Shown one piece after another: positions 13,293 to 24,947 of a DNA stretch of 64,000 bases. Every line of letters starts with the position of its first letter. Position 1 is the stretch's first letter. Origin of the DNA: Rhizophagus irregularis (Eukaryota; Glomeromycota; Glomeromycetes; Glomerales; Glomeraceae); assembly GCF_026210795.1 (NCBI RefSeq), contig NC_089456.1, positions 3,288,501 to 3,352,500 on the forward strand, read 5' to 3'. Both the position numbers and the translations under genes were made by a program. The notes under the pieces were generated by a model that was given only the letters and a program-made list of their open reading frames with translations, had not been told where the DNA came from and did not search any database.

Positions 13293-14598
13293 ATTTAGGA
13301 CAATGTTAATAATTTAGATGAACTTTTTTTATTCTTTCCCTACTCCATTTTTTTTTTCTCAAAATTAAACGCCATATAACATAAACATATTTTTCACAAT
13401 TCAAAAATCAAAGAATAGTTAGAATATATTCTAGAATATTGTTTTACGATTATGTATTATTATTTTTGTTTATTATGTCAAATTTTTTACCTAACCTTTA
13501 TATTTTTTTTTATGAAAGTTTTATATTTTTTTTTCTCGTCATCTATTAAAGGAAGATGAGGTTGTATTATTTTTTTTTTTTTTCTTATTTTAGTTTTTTA
13601 ACTGGATGTAATTTCAATGTACAATTCCTTTAATTTGTCTCTTCAAACCGATGCTATGTACATTTACCATAAACTATTCGTATCAATCATCCATTGGACA
13701 ATATTGACCGGGATCAAATATCAATCCACTTGTATTTAAAGCAATATTATTATATAAACATCATAGCATTTTTTTTTTCGTATAAACATAAAAAAAAAAT
13801 TTCCCCACCAACAATCACACGCTTTTTTCCATTGATTGGTATTTTGATCCGGCAATTTTAATCTTGTTTTTTTTTGTCTATATTTAATCATATTCATTCA
13901 TTATTTTTATATTTTTTTATTTATATATTTATTATTTATGGTGGGGATTTTTTTTTTTAAAAAAAAAATCTTAATTTCTTTACTACAGTATATATATTTC
14001 TTTTAGGTTTATAGTAGTATTCTTTATTATTGTTGTTTGACTCATTGTTATTTTCTTTTATTTTACAAATTTTTTAAAAAAAAAACGAAGGAAAAAAAAT
14101 AAAAAATAAAAAGCGTGAAGAAAAAAGCATATTCTTCTCACATGTACAAAATTCGTCTAAATAGTATAAATTTGATGCAACGTTCCAAGTAATAAATACC
14201 AAATAGTATAAAATTGCACCAAGTATGGGTAGTAACATACTGAACATACTGGATGTTAACATGATAATAACATGATAATACTTGATTAACATGATGATAT
14301 AATAATAAAGATAAACATATTCTATTTAACATATCGAATTCACATGATTGGAATTTTTTATAATTTATATTAACTTTGGCCAAAATTAATATTTTAGCTG
14401 AAACCTTTTCATGTGAGTTTTGGCCAAATTTTCAAACTTAATTTAAGCAAAAACATGATAAAAAATCAACTCTAAATTTGGCCAAAACTATAAAATAATT
14501 CTTTAGAGTTTTGGCCAAATTCTAATATAACTATTACATTAAAGATTGTGAAAATGTCCAAACTATAGTTAGGCCTTTAGGAGTTTTGGTTACAAGTA
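13293..14598. other. 3' UTR and AT-rich intergenic DNA with TTTGGCCAAA-type repeats
   Basis: No gene is seen. Around 14375-14520 the word TTTTGGCCAAA or its inverse occurs four times with ACTCTAAA/TTTAGAGT nearby, suggesting a decayed inverted-repeat element. Ends were not resolved. Confidence 0.5.
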
Positions 14599-15070
14599 TT
14601 GGTGAAATTTGCTGAGCTACACTTAGCAAATTATATTAATGATTATATTCTTATTGCAAATACATATAAGGCATAGTATTACAATTATAAGTAAGGTTGC
14701 TATTGAAAAAATTAGAGAGTTTTAGTAAGTTGTCAAATACTAAAATAGTAAAACTTTGCCAAAACTATATAAAAGTTTTATTAAAAAAAATTGGTAAAAC
14801 TCTGAAAAAAAGCAAAACCTAACAAAACTTATTATAAATGCTGAAACTGCTGAAACTTTACCAAAATTACAATAAAACTATAGTAAAATCTTGGAAAAAC
14901 TAATCATAGAATTTTAGAGAGATTTAAGTAAGTAATTTTAATTATAAAATTATATTTTACTGAATAACTGTTTTATCAGGCTTATATAATAGGTATTTTT
15001 TTTTTATACAACTTAATAACTGATTATACTAATATAAATTACCAATTAGTAAATATCTAATAAAATATAT
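14599..15070 (-). repeat. Decayed inverted copy of the repeat at 24948-25205
   Basis: Read on the minus strand it aligns with 24948-25205: TGTATTTGCAATAAGAATAT, GCTCAGCAAAT, GCCTGATAAAAC and ATTTACTAATTGGTAATTTA all find counterparts in matching order, allowing for a circular shift of the two blocks. It is interrupted by the 249-bp element at 14692-14940. Both copies are diverged and this one is richer in A+T. Confidence 0.65.
14692..14940 (-). mobile_element. 249-bp hAT-like MITE, decayed copy of the 20695-20929 family
   Basis: It starts TAAGGTTGC and aligns over its length with the reverse complement of 20695-20929 (shared blocks include AAACTTATTATAAATGCTGA and CCAAAACTATA). ATTATAAG precedes it (14684-14691) and ATTATAAA follows (14941-14948), an 8-bp duplication with one mismatch. 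The right end has decayed by transitions, mainly G to A and C to T, compared with the other copy. Confidence 0.75.
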
Positions 15071-15925
15071 ATATTGAACTTATTATTGTAAACTTATAAA
15101 ATTTAATATATAAAAAAAAATTTATATATTAAACTTCTACTAAACTTATACTTCTTAACTATAAATTCAATTTAATTGTATAAATATTTTATTTAATATT
15201 AAATAGTTATTAGATATAAAAAAAATAAAAATATTGGTTAAAAAGTAAAACTAATATTATTTTATCTAATAATTAAAATTTAAAAAATATTATAATAATT
15301 AATACTACTAATACTTATTTTAATATTGTTATTAAAATTCTATATCTAGTATATTTACCTCCTATTTTACCTATAACAAATACTTAATATAAAAGAATCC
15401 TTCCATTTTTAGCAATAACTGGACTCTTAATTACAAATATAGAATTTAATATACATCAATTATACTAAATTAAACAGAAACTTTATTATTTAATAAAAAA
15501 TACTGGAATTTATTAATTAGATAAAATATAGAAACTAAATTTTATTATTTAATTTATAAATAATTAGCAATATTTCTAATTATAGTAATAATATGATACT
15601 AAAGAACTGAATATAAAAAAAACTAAATAAAGTACTTGCAAATAAAAACTTTCTATTTTTTTAAATATATTTACAATTTTATTAACAGATTAATATAATA
15701 TAAAATTTCAATATTTAAAGAAACTTTTAAATAATATTGCTATTTGTTTAATATATTTTATATTAAAAAATTAAATGTTATTTCAATTTATATCAGATAT
15801 TACTTAAAATTTTTTTTTAAATTTCTTACTTGACTTATATATACTATTCAAATTACTTTAGATTACCATAATTATAAATAAAATCTTAAGTTCAATTATT
15901 TAATTCATTTTTATTATAAATTTAG
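15071..15925. other. Very AT-rich DNA, no gene seen
   Basis: A+T content is extreme, with only short open frames and no recognizable motif or clean inverted repeat. Confidence 0.5.
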
Positions 15926-16400
15926 TTAATTTAAAGTATTTTTATTAACAAAAAATAGGTCATCTAAATCGTTAATAAAAATGTCTTTTATATTCCATTT
16001 AACTTTATTATTTAATATAGGATATATTCTATTTAATAAAAATTTATCAATAATATTTATAACATTATTACAATATAAATCAGTTGTAGTATTTAACTTT
16101 GCTTTTTTTCCTGTAATAATAATTGCTTCCATGTATTAATTAAATTATTTCAATTTAATAAAACCTGAAATTCACTATTTTTACTTTCTTTATCTGAATC
16201 ATTATTCTGAGTATTAGAATTTTCTTTTTAGATTTCTAAGTTAATAGGATTTTTTTCTTGATTCTCTAAATTCGTATTACTATTACTATTTATAATAATT
16301 ATAAAAACTATCAGTTTAGCAATATTTTCTTTTATTTTTTGTTGTTGAATAGTTTTCACTTTATCAACTCTATATTTATATATATATTTTTTTTCTGCAA
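15926..16400 (-). pseudogene. Degenerate coding remnant of unknown family
   Basis: On the minus strand there is a 68-residue open frame (15926-16132) with NVINIIDKFLLNRIYPILNN and KWNIKDIF. Upstream, in a different frame with two stops, lies an Asn/Ser/Asp-rich stretch (DSDKESKNSEFQ) reaching back to about 16400. The protein-like composition and the short gap between frames suggest one decayed gene, perhaps transposon-derived. I do not recognise the family. Confidence 0.3.
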
Positions 16401-17311
16401 CACATAATTTTTTATTAAGATTTTATATAAAAAGTTAATACAATACATGTAAAACTAATCAAAAATCCTAAGTAAACATTAAGAACTATACCATTTGCTA
16501 ACTCACAGTGAAGTAACCATGTGTGCATTATTAGTAAAGGACTTAAGTTAGGGAAGTAAATCTAACTTAAAGGTATTCTTTTTTAAATAGGTATTCCTTC
16601 TTTTGGTCTACACTATGAGTGCTTCCAAAGACTCACTACTACTGCAGATAAAACTCAAACTCAAACAAAAAAAATAAAAGGAGCAATAATAGAAAAGTCA
16701 GTAAAAAAAAATCAAAATAAGGGTTAATTAAAAAAATATTAGTATTCTACAAATACGAAGTCCCACTATAGTGTTCCATTCACCTTACCTATAGTTCACC
16801 AAGCTTGAGTAGTCATTCTATCAATTCTTAAGTCTTTATAGTAATAATTTAATTTTTGCCAATAAAGTAAGTTTATCAGATTCATTACCATTTAAACTTT
16901 TCTTCATATTCCTGATAGTTTTAGAAATATTTTCTTTCTGGAAGGATTGCTCTTTTTATTCTTGTTATCTGTAATAGTTGGTCTAACCTTGTGAACTATG
17001 TTTTAGTTCTGCTTCTGATTATGGCCATTTTTCTTTATTGATCAATTACAACATTAATAAAGTTGAGAGGAAAAATACTAGTTAGATCCTTCAGTTCTTT
17101 GGCCACTTAAACTTTGGAGACATTATAGTAAATCTTTATATATTTAGATTATTAAAAAGTATCCAGATAGATCCGTTAAGATATCCGGATAATCTTCAAT
17201 CTATCATTACAGATATCTGGATTGTATTTTATTAGACAGATCAGTTTAACGGGTGATAGATATTAAATGGATCAGATTGACAGATAACGGATTATTTGTA
17301 GATTGAAGCTC
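16401..17311. other. Intergenic DNA left of the nested transposon block
   Basis: No gene is seen. At 17160-17305 there are repeated ATCCGGAT/ATCCAGAT and CTTCAATCTA words in both orientations, which look like a decayed inverted-repeat element without clear ends. Confidence 0.4.
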
Positions 17312-17479
17312 TAACCCTATAAAAAGTATTTATATTTTTTTTTTTTTGCAAGGTAGTGCAATTCGATGAGTTTATTAGTTATATGAAATTACAGGATTGT
17401 CTGCTAAGTGTATAACTAATCTATTAAAACTCTGAACCAGTTCCCCATCCTATAGATTGCTCCTGTGCCCTATCATCAC

Positions 17480-19083
17480 TAAGGATGGGTCCGCAAATGA
17501 TTTTCAAATTCCGCAATATTGCGGATTTTGAAGTTGAATTGCGGTTAGTAGCCCGTAATTCCGCAATTCAGTTTTGGTGTTTTCTTACATACAAAAAACA
17601 CCAGAACTAATAGGTTTTTTATACAAAAATGCTGGAACTATTGCTTCCGGCATATTTTTTAATTTTTTTTTAATAAAAACGCCGGAACTATGGGTTCCGG
17701 CATTTTCTTTTAATTATTTTATATAAAAACGCCGGAACTATAGGTTCCGGCGTTTTCTTTTAATTTATTTATATAAAACGCCGGAACTATGGGTTCCGGC
17801 GTTTTCTTTTGATTTTTTTTATGTAAAAACGCCGGAACTATATAAAATGCCAGAACCTATAGTTCTGGCATTTTCTTTTGAATTTTTTTTATGTAAAAAC
17901 GCCGGAACTATAGGTTCCGGCGTTTTCTTTTGATTTTTTTTTATGTAAAAATGTTGGAACTATAGATTCCGGCGTTTTCTTTTGATTTTTTTATGTAAAA
18001 ACGCTGGAACTAAGGTTCAAAAAGGCGTTTTCTTTCAAATTTTTTTTTAATAAAAATGCCAGAACTGAAGGTTCCGGCGTTTTCTTTTAATTATTTTATA
18101 TAAAAACGCTATCTAGGTTGCGTTTTCGTTTTCTTTTGATTTTTTTATGTAAAAAACGCCGGAGCCCAGGTTCTGGCATTTTCTTTAATTTATTTATATA
18201 AAAAACGCAGAACTATGGGTTCTGGCATTTTCTTTTAATTTTTTATGTAAAAACGCGGAACTATAGGATTCCGGCATTTTCTTTGAATTTTTTTATGTAA
18301 AAACGCCAGAACTATAGGTTCCGGCATTTTCTTTTGAATTTTTTATGTAAAAACGACCGGAACTATAGGTTCCGGCGTTTTCTTTTAATTTTTATGTAAA
18401 AACGAACGACCGGCCAGGTTCTAAGGTTCGGCATTTTCTTTTAGTTTTTTTTTAATAAAAACGCCGGAACTAAGGTTCCGGCGTTTTCTTTTAATTTTTT
18501 TTTTAATAAAAACGCCAGAACTAAGGTTCCAGCGTTTTCTTTTAATTTTTTTTTAATAAAAACGCCGGAACTAAGGTTCCAGCGTTTTCTTTTAATTTTA
18601 TTATGTAAAAACGCTGGAACTATGAGTTCCAGCGTTTTCTTTAAATTTTTTTTAATAAAAACGCCAGAACTATAGGTTCCGGCGTTTTCTTTAAATTTTT
18701 TTAATTAAAACGCTGGAACTATAAGTTCTGGTGGTTTCTTTTAATTTTTTTTTATGTAAAAACGCTGGAACTATAGGTTCCGGCGGTTTCTTTTAAATTT
18801 TTTTTAATTAAAACGCCGGAACTATAGGTTCCAGCGTTTTTTTAAATTTTTTTTTATGTAAAATAATTTCTTTTATTATTAATAATAAATAGAAATATTT
18901 TTTTTTTTAGTAGTAATTATATTTTATTAAAAAAAAGAAAGTTTTTTTTGTGGAATATTTGCGGGATTGCGGATAATTGCGGATTTGTAGATTTGCGGAT
19001 TTTTAGATTTAAAAATCCGCAATGTTCCGCAATACCGTAAATCGCAATTATTCCGCAATTACATATTTGCGGCACCATCCTTA
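17480..19083. mobile_element. 1,604-bp non-autonomous hAT-like element carrying a palindromic satellite
   Basis: The ends are TAAGGATGG and CCATCCTTA with longer sub-terminal similarity (TGCGGAAT-type words on both sides). ATCATCAC is duplicated exactly at 17472-17479 and 19084-19091. No coding frame is present. Most of the interior is the tandem palindromic array described separately. It sits in the 3' part of the LINE, so it is younger than the LINE. Confidence 0.85.
17590..18850. repeat. Tandem array of about 25 palindromic units, period near 50 bp
   Basis: Each unit has a hairpin core AACGCCGGAAC-TATAG-GTTCCGGCGTT followed by a T-rich spacer such as TTCTTTTAATTTTTTTTATG and TAAAA. Loop sequences alternate between TATAG, TATGG and TAAG. 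Some units change both arms so that pairing is kept (18611-18634 with GCTGGAAC/GTTCCAGC; 17848-17870 with TGCCAGAAC/GTTCTGGCA), while others are mismatched. Unit count is by eye and could be off by two or three. Confidence 0.85.
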
Positions 19084-19162
19084 ATCATCACCAATATAAA
19101 ATTCACCTATATCCTCCTATAGTAGCTATCAGATTATATAGGATCATTATTATCATATGGCT

Positions 19163-22150
19163 TCAGTATGTGCTTTCACTACCCTCTAAACAAAAAGAAG
19201 AATTATATTTGTATTTGTACATTTTGATATTATTATATACCTTCCAAATCACCCTATTTCCTTCTCTGATAAATTGATCTATATATTGTCTAGTTTTTCC
19301 AAGAGCAATTGACCATTGTTCACTATGTTTAAGAATTTTCCTTCCCTTTAAGTCATATGTAGCACCATCTATTTGTTGAGTTGGGGTTCGTTCATATGTA
19401 ATACGTTGATGTGCTGGTATTTTCTTTCTTAAGTCTTGCTTCTTGATTCCTTTTATGCGTTCCTATTCTGTTATTAAGTTGCATCGTGGTTGCCAAATAA
19501 TTCTATAAAATTCATTAACAAATATTTCTAAAAGGAGGGTAGTAATTGTTAGTGTAGCTTTTTCTGACTTAACAATAAGCTTGATTTCTCTATATTTTTC
19601 TTTTGGAAAGAAATTCTTTATCATTAATTGTGCATGGGGAATAGGTAACTCTTGATTTGAATCTGTTGTTTGAACAAAAAATTTTCTATTCCACAAAAGT
19701 AATTGTTGTGTGTCCTCTTGATTTAGTTGGAGGTATTTCTCTTGTGATAGCAAGTCTTTAAGCATTTGATCACATTTATGCCTGGTGTTGTTAGCCACCA
19801 CTAACCATTTATCTCTAAGTTGTTGACAATAGATTATGTGATCATCATCTTCATTTTCTTCAAGACACATTCTACACTTTACATCCCCATATAAGTCGTA
19901 TCTCTTTTCTTTCATAATCTCTAAAGTTGGTAGTAGATTATTTGTCAATTTCAAGTGCTTAATAAATCTGTCATTTATTGTTGATGTTGTACAATTAAGT
20001 CCTGTGTTTTTTTTAAATAATGCCCAAGTGACTTTTTCTTCTATCACACACGTTGTGTCTTGAAAAGTTGTTCTGTGTGCGCGGTTGAAAGACCATGCTG
20101 CCTCTAGTGTGGACTCACATATATTATCTATAAATTTCCTAATGTGTCTGTCAACTCTTTTACCATCCCAATATATGTCATATTTTAAATCCGTTTGTTG
20201 TGAGTCATTAATTGTAATGCAAGTTAGTCTTTCTGTATCATTCTTGGCCACTCTATCAGCTTCTTCATTACCTTTGACTCCTGAGTGTCCTTTAACTTTT
20301 GTTAATTTTAACTCTAAGTGTTTGCTATCAACAAGATTAATTATGCTGCTGACTATACTGTGGTTATTACTTTTACACCATACTCGAATCCTATTTTTTC
20401 CATTTGTCAGATTTATTCTAGTGTGATTAATACTGTCTATTGCAGCTTGAGAATCTGTAAAAATGTTTACTCTCTGTCTTGTTTGCAAGACAAGTATGGC
20501 TGATAGGATGGCTCCTAATTCTGCGCGTGTGGATGAAGGCCATTCTGTAATTGAGCTGCTGCATTCCAGTATCACCTCCTCTTTATCATTCAGTATTACC
20601 CAACCCGTGCCCATATGTTTTGTAAAGGTGTTTAAGTTCGCATTAAACTGAGTTGTCAATGAACCATCAGTATATATGTTAATCATGTCAGATGTAAGGT
20701 TGCTTGTCTAAACCTCTTCAAAATCCTACGATTAGTTTCGTCAAAATTTTACTATAGATTTATTATAGTTTCGGCAGAGTTTCAGCATTTATAATAAGTT
20801 TCGGCAGTTTCGCCTTTCTCCAAAGTTTCGCCAGTTTTTTAATATAACTTTAATATAGTTTTGGCAGAATTTCGCTTTTCGGCGAAACGCCATCTTGCCT
20901 AAACCCCTAGGTTTCGGCAAGCAACCTTAGTCAGATGAATTGAATATTGACCTTAAATGATGCAATAGCGCTATGTGTTGTATCATGGCTTCCTTATTCG
21001 ATAACGTGTTTTGAATGAGAGCTGTATCATAGTCATATATCTGTATGAGGCCAGGTATCCGTTCTGGGATATATTGTCTCTCAAGGTGATTTCTAATTTC
21101 CAGAATATCTTTGATACTTTTAGTGTTGAGAGTGTTTTGGCAACTAGAGATCCTATTTATGCAAGCTTAGGCCTGGACGGTTCCTGTTAAAATAGCAGCC
21201 GCGACCTCCTTTGTTCAACTTTTATCATTTAATACGCAGCCACTGCAACGTTGTATAATTATTACTCCGTTGTCATCTCTCTGGTTGTCAGCATTAATAG
21301 CCCAATGCTGCATTGTATATCTTCCTGACCGGCCCTTTTTGTCAATCTGCCCTATTACTAATCGATTGGCCCTCTGCGTATACACGAACTCCTTTTTTCT
21401 GCCATTTATGGATGGAACTTTTTTTGTCATCTTTAATTGCTTGAATGTTAATTGAGATTCCTCTGTCCATTCCTGACTCGCTTTCTGAGTTAGAGGACTC
21501 CACACTTATCTTACACAGGTCTTTAAGTTGAGATGACTGTTGTACTAGGCCTAATAACGTGTCGAACCATTTCGGAGTCCTACCTCTTGCTTGTCTCCTA
21601 TTAAAGTCGCATATTTGTTGCCATGTGACTGTGTTCAACGCGTCGTAATTCAGGAGTTGCAAAATTCTGTGTACAGAGAGCGCTGCTGCTTTTCTTATAA
21701 TGAGTTCCTTATCTTTTTTCTGCAGTTCCGGCGCTTGTTGGTATACGAAGTCTCGCGTTTGGACCGATTATTGGTATGTTCCATTCTTCACTCTCCGTTA
21801 ATGGATGGAATTTAAACAGATAGTCATGTGCTTTCCTTGCCACGTTGTACGCATGATTGTTCAACATCTTATTCGGGACTGTGACGTCGAGGTCGATCGT
21901 TAAGATACACGACGTTATGTTCAACGTTAATTGTGCTTTTTTTAATCTCATTTTGAGCATGTCTGCTTATTTCGTTTGTGAATTTAGAGCTACCAGGAAT
22001 TCCATAATCTGCGCAGCTATTTGGTTTCTCCATAGGTTTTTTAACTTGCCTTGTGCAGAATGTAAGAGAATATTATCGTGACAACTAGTAGGGAGCCGCG
22101 CTTTATGTTTGACTACCTTCATGACTGGTCTGAAGGTTTCTTCGTACTTC
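19163..22150 (-). pseudogene. LINE ORF2 C-terminal part: linker, CCHC-like motifs and RNase H
   Basis: The intact part, 19463-20686, encodes 407 residues. An RNase H domain (about 1-150) shows YTDGS, RAELGA, FTDSQ, KGHSG and NEEADRVAK, the expected acidic residues and His; a zinc-type motif CRMCLEENEDDDHIIYC follows near residue 270. The frame continues upstream across the 20695-20929 insertion (IFNSSD joins MINIYTDGS) and then breaks between about 21180 and 22150, where pieces such as CSGCVLND and QARGRTPKWFDTL match the region between reverse transcriptase and RNase H in Rhizophagus LINEs as I recall them. Downstream, an in-frame TAG at 19463 is followed by about 100 more open codons to 19163, so a single mutation probably shortened the protein. 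Confidence 0.8.
20695..20929. mobile_element. 235-bp hAT-like MITE inside the LINE coding region
   Basis: The terminal repeats are TAAGGTTGCTTG and CAAGCAACCTTA, with an exact 8-bp duplication GTCAGATG at 20687-20694 and 20930-20937. The interior has repeated TTTCGGCAG and TTTCGCC words and no ORF. Removing it plus one duplication joins the LINE frame. Confidence 0.9.
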
Positions 22151-22681
22151 TTATTCTAAAAAGTATTTATATTTAAAATATAATTAAAAACTTTTTAAAA
22201 TATATTTAAATTATACTTAAAATATATTTAATTTAAAAATTGCGAAATACTTATAATATACTTAAAATGTATTTAAAATTATCTTAAAATATATTTCTAA
22301 TATATTTAATTTTTGCCAAAATACTTAAAATATACTTAAATTATACTTAAATCAAAATTTAAGTATATTATAGATATATTTTTTACATACTTAAAATATA
22401 CTTATAATATATTTTATAATATATTTTAAGTATATTTTAAATACATAAAAAATATACTTATAATAGTCTTATAATATACTTAAATTTTAATTTAAATATA
22501 ATTTAAATATATTTTAAGTATATGGGCAAAAATTAAATATATTAGACATATGTTTTAAGATAATTTTAAGTATATTTTAGATATATTAAAAATATATTTT
22601 AAGTATTTTGCAATTTTTAAATTAAGTATATTTTAAATATATTTTAAATATATTTTAAGTATAATACTTTTTATAGGGTAA

Positions 22682-23478
22682 GAAATACTGAGTCCAAAAA
22701 CCTTCATATTCTGGCAAATTCAATTTAGTACCAATGATTTTATCCAAATCTGCTCAATTTTTATAATACGTGATAAGCTTGTGAGTATTCTTTTCCTAAA
22801 CAATTTTAAATACCTTGCAACTTATATAGAAAATTGGCAATTAGAAAAGGTCTAATAAATAAAGCATTAAGATGATTACATTTTCAGGTAAATTTATAAT
22901 TACCATTTGAAATCATTTTCTTTTCTTTTTTTATTAAAGATTCCAATTAGCCAGATACTCTTGAACAAGTAAACCCTTAAAGGAGCAGTTTAAACTTCTT
23001 GATTCTATAAGCTTATAGTCCACTTGTTGAAGTTGATAGAGACTGTGATTGTAAAATATTTCTTCTAACTCTTTGTCTTAAAAACGATCATGTGACTCCA
23101 TTTTTCCAGATGTTGAAGAATATCAAGTTGAGCCCAGATGGAGGGAATATTATACAAAGTTAATTCTTAGATATTATCCTTTAATACTGGAGTATATGAT
23201 CCTATCATAACTGATTGAATTTTTTTTAGAGAAGCGTGAGTTTATTTCTTCTTAATAAGCTGCACTTTACTATTTATTACTTGATGCTTAGTCGCGTTTA
23301 CTTTTTACCTATTACTAGGTGGTATCACGATTACTGTTTACATATAAATTCCTGAAAACCATTTCTGCAAATGTAATAATCTATCCTTTTTCTTTAAGGG
23401 TATAGGATACGGCTTTGGTGTTAAGTTTTATAACACTCTTTGGATGTTAATTGATGATTCAATCTGCATGTTTATTGA
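22682..23478. other. Intergenic DNA, no recognizable feature
   Basis: No open frame of note and no clean repeat. Composition is slightly less AT-rich than the flanks, so a decayed gene is possible but cannot be shown. Confidence 0.4.
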
Positions 23479-23958
23479 TTAGTTTTCATTGTTTAGATTG
23501 CTAAGTTCTATAACCATTGATTGGTGTTCAGCATTTTCCAAAATTTTCAAATTCATAGACTTTACATCATAGTCATGTACTGGCATATCATTAGTAGATT
23601 CTGTTGATTCCAACTGTGCTACTTGTTTTTGAAATGTTTTCTCAATGAAAGATTTCATAAAGATTTCGTATTCATTAGCAAAAGCGGTAAAAGTAAATAA
23701 CAAGTAAGTGAGTTGTACATTATTCTTGATATCAAGTTTTTTAAGTACAATTTTATGGTCTTTAACATATTTTTCAGTATTGTTATATTCTTTAGCAGAT
23801 AAGATACACTTTACATAGTTGTTAATAGCGGTTGGACAAGTAAATTTCATATTCTGAAAGATAATACTAAAGGTTTCAAAAAGACTTTTTCTGTTAATAA
23901 CACATTTAGTAACCTTTTTCAGGTCAATAATATTAGTATATTTAGCCAAGTATAACAT
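23479..23958 (-). CDS. Hypothetical protein of 159 residues
   Basis: A single open frame with mixed composition, many Lys/Asn/Ile, one short Gln/Ser/Thr-rich stretch (QVAQLESTESTNDM) and no membrane segment or signal peptide. I recognise no domain. Flanks on both sides are transposon debris, so this may be a fragment of a larger decayed gene. No upstream exon could be supported. Confidence 0.35.
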   Translation of the reverse strand: MLYLAKYTNIIDLKKVTKCVINRKSLFETFSIIFQNMKFTCPTAINNYVKCILSAKEYNNTEKYVKDHKIVLKKLDIKNNVQLTYLLFTFTAFANEYEIFMKSFIEKTFQKQVAQLESTESTNDMPVHDYDVKSMNLKILENAEHQSMVIELSNLNNEN

Positions 23959-24947
23959 TTTTGAAGCAATAAAATTAAAAAAATAAAATTATTATTCTGT
24001 TAAAAAATGGACATAATGATTATCAAAAAAAGTCTTTTTTTAATATGATCCTTATGTTTAGTGATGTCTGCCTAAATCCTTTTTGCCAAAAATTTCAGTT
24101 TCGTCACCAACTAGTTTCAGTTTTGTTATTGACTAGTAAACTATATAATGGTAATTTTTAATTTTAATTTTAATTATATAAAATTATAGTTTTATTATAA
24201 AAATATATAAAATTAATTATATTTATAATAGTTTTATACATTCTTTTTAAAAAATATTATATTTTAATAAAAATTTATTTTTTAATAAGTAATTATTATA
24301 ATTAAAATCTATGGAAATTTATAAAAAATCTATAGAAATACTATGAAATATTAAATTTCGCCATTTTGTCTTTTAATTTTAAATGTCTAAACTATTTCAG
24401 TTTCATCAAATGACTAAATATTTCAGTTTCGCCCAGCATCTCTACCTATGTTTATATAAAATTGCAGTATGTAATTTAAGGTTAGTTGCCATGAGTAACG
24501 ATTATTATATATCAAATTACAACCTTTAACAGTTTTAATATTATAAACATAAGCTGTAAATTGGCTGTAAATATCACATGATTGTAGTTAGCTAAAAGAT
24601 GGTAATTTTGATTTACAACCATTATATTTACTTGACTTTTAGATTTACAACTATTTACAGAAATTAACACTAATATAATTTATTTATTTTAAGTATTTTT
24701 TATACTATTTAAAAAAAATAAATTTATTTATTATTACATTAAATTATAATTTTTTAATAAGATGTGAAAAAAAAAGAATAGATTTATTTGTGCAGATCTA
24801 TTAGAGTCAGGTGATTTTTTCGCTAAAGTCACAGTTTATATAATTGTATATGCATTTAAAATATTGTAAATATATTTCAAGAAATTTATTTCTGAAATAA
24901 TACATAACTATTGTAATTTATTGCAAATATATAAAATGTATTTCAAT
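23959..24947. other. AT-rich DNA with decayed repeats containing TTTCAGTTTCG words
   Basis: Near 24060-24450, words such as TTTCAGTTTCGTCA and TTTCAGTTTCGCCCAG lie on both sides of an AT-rich core. They recall the 20695 element family, but no ends or duplication could be fixed. Confidence 0.4.

Larger units (their letters stand above)
17335..22156 (-). mobile_element. 5'-truncated LINE (non-LTR retrotransposon) with poly(A) tail and 15-bp target duplication
   Basis: Minus-strand element ending in a run of 13 A (T run 17335-17347). TAAAAAGTATTTATA flanks both ends (17320-17334 and 22157-22171), a typical LINE target-site duplication. Subtracting two later insertions with their duplications (1,612 and 243 bp) leaves about 2.97 kb, so the 5' half, including endonuclease and most or all of the reverse transcriptase, is missing. 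Truncation at the 5' end is usual for target-primed reverse transcription. Confidence 0.85.
17315..22678. mobile_element. Foldback element with TAA target duplication, split by a LINE
   Basis: The left end CCCTATAAAAAGTATT (17315-17330) and the right end, inverse AATACTTTTTATAGGG (22663-22678), are flanked by TAA (17312-17314 and 22679-22681). The body is 22157-22678. Its two arms of about 250 bp pair along their length, for example TTTAATTTAAAAATTGCGAA with the inverse of TTGCAATTTTTAAATTAA. Without the LINE it would be about 527 bp. TAA duplications are typical of PIF/Harbinger-type elements, but the assignment is tentative. Confidence 0.75.

Noticed and set aside
17160-17311. Repeated ATCCGGAT and CTTCAATCTA words
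   Set aside because: Suggestive of an old element, but no terminal repeats or duplication could be set.
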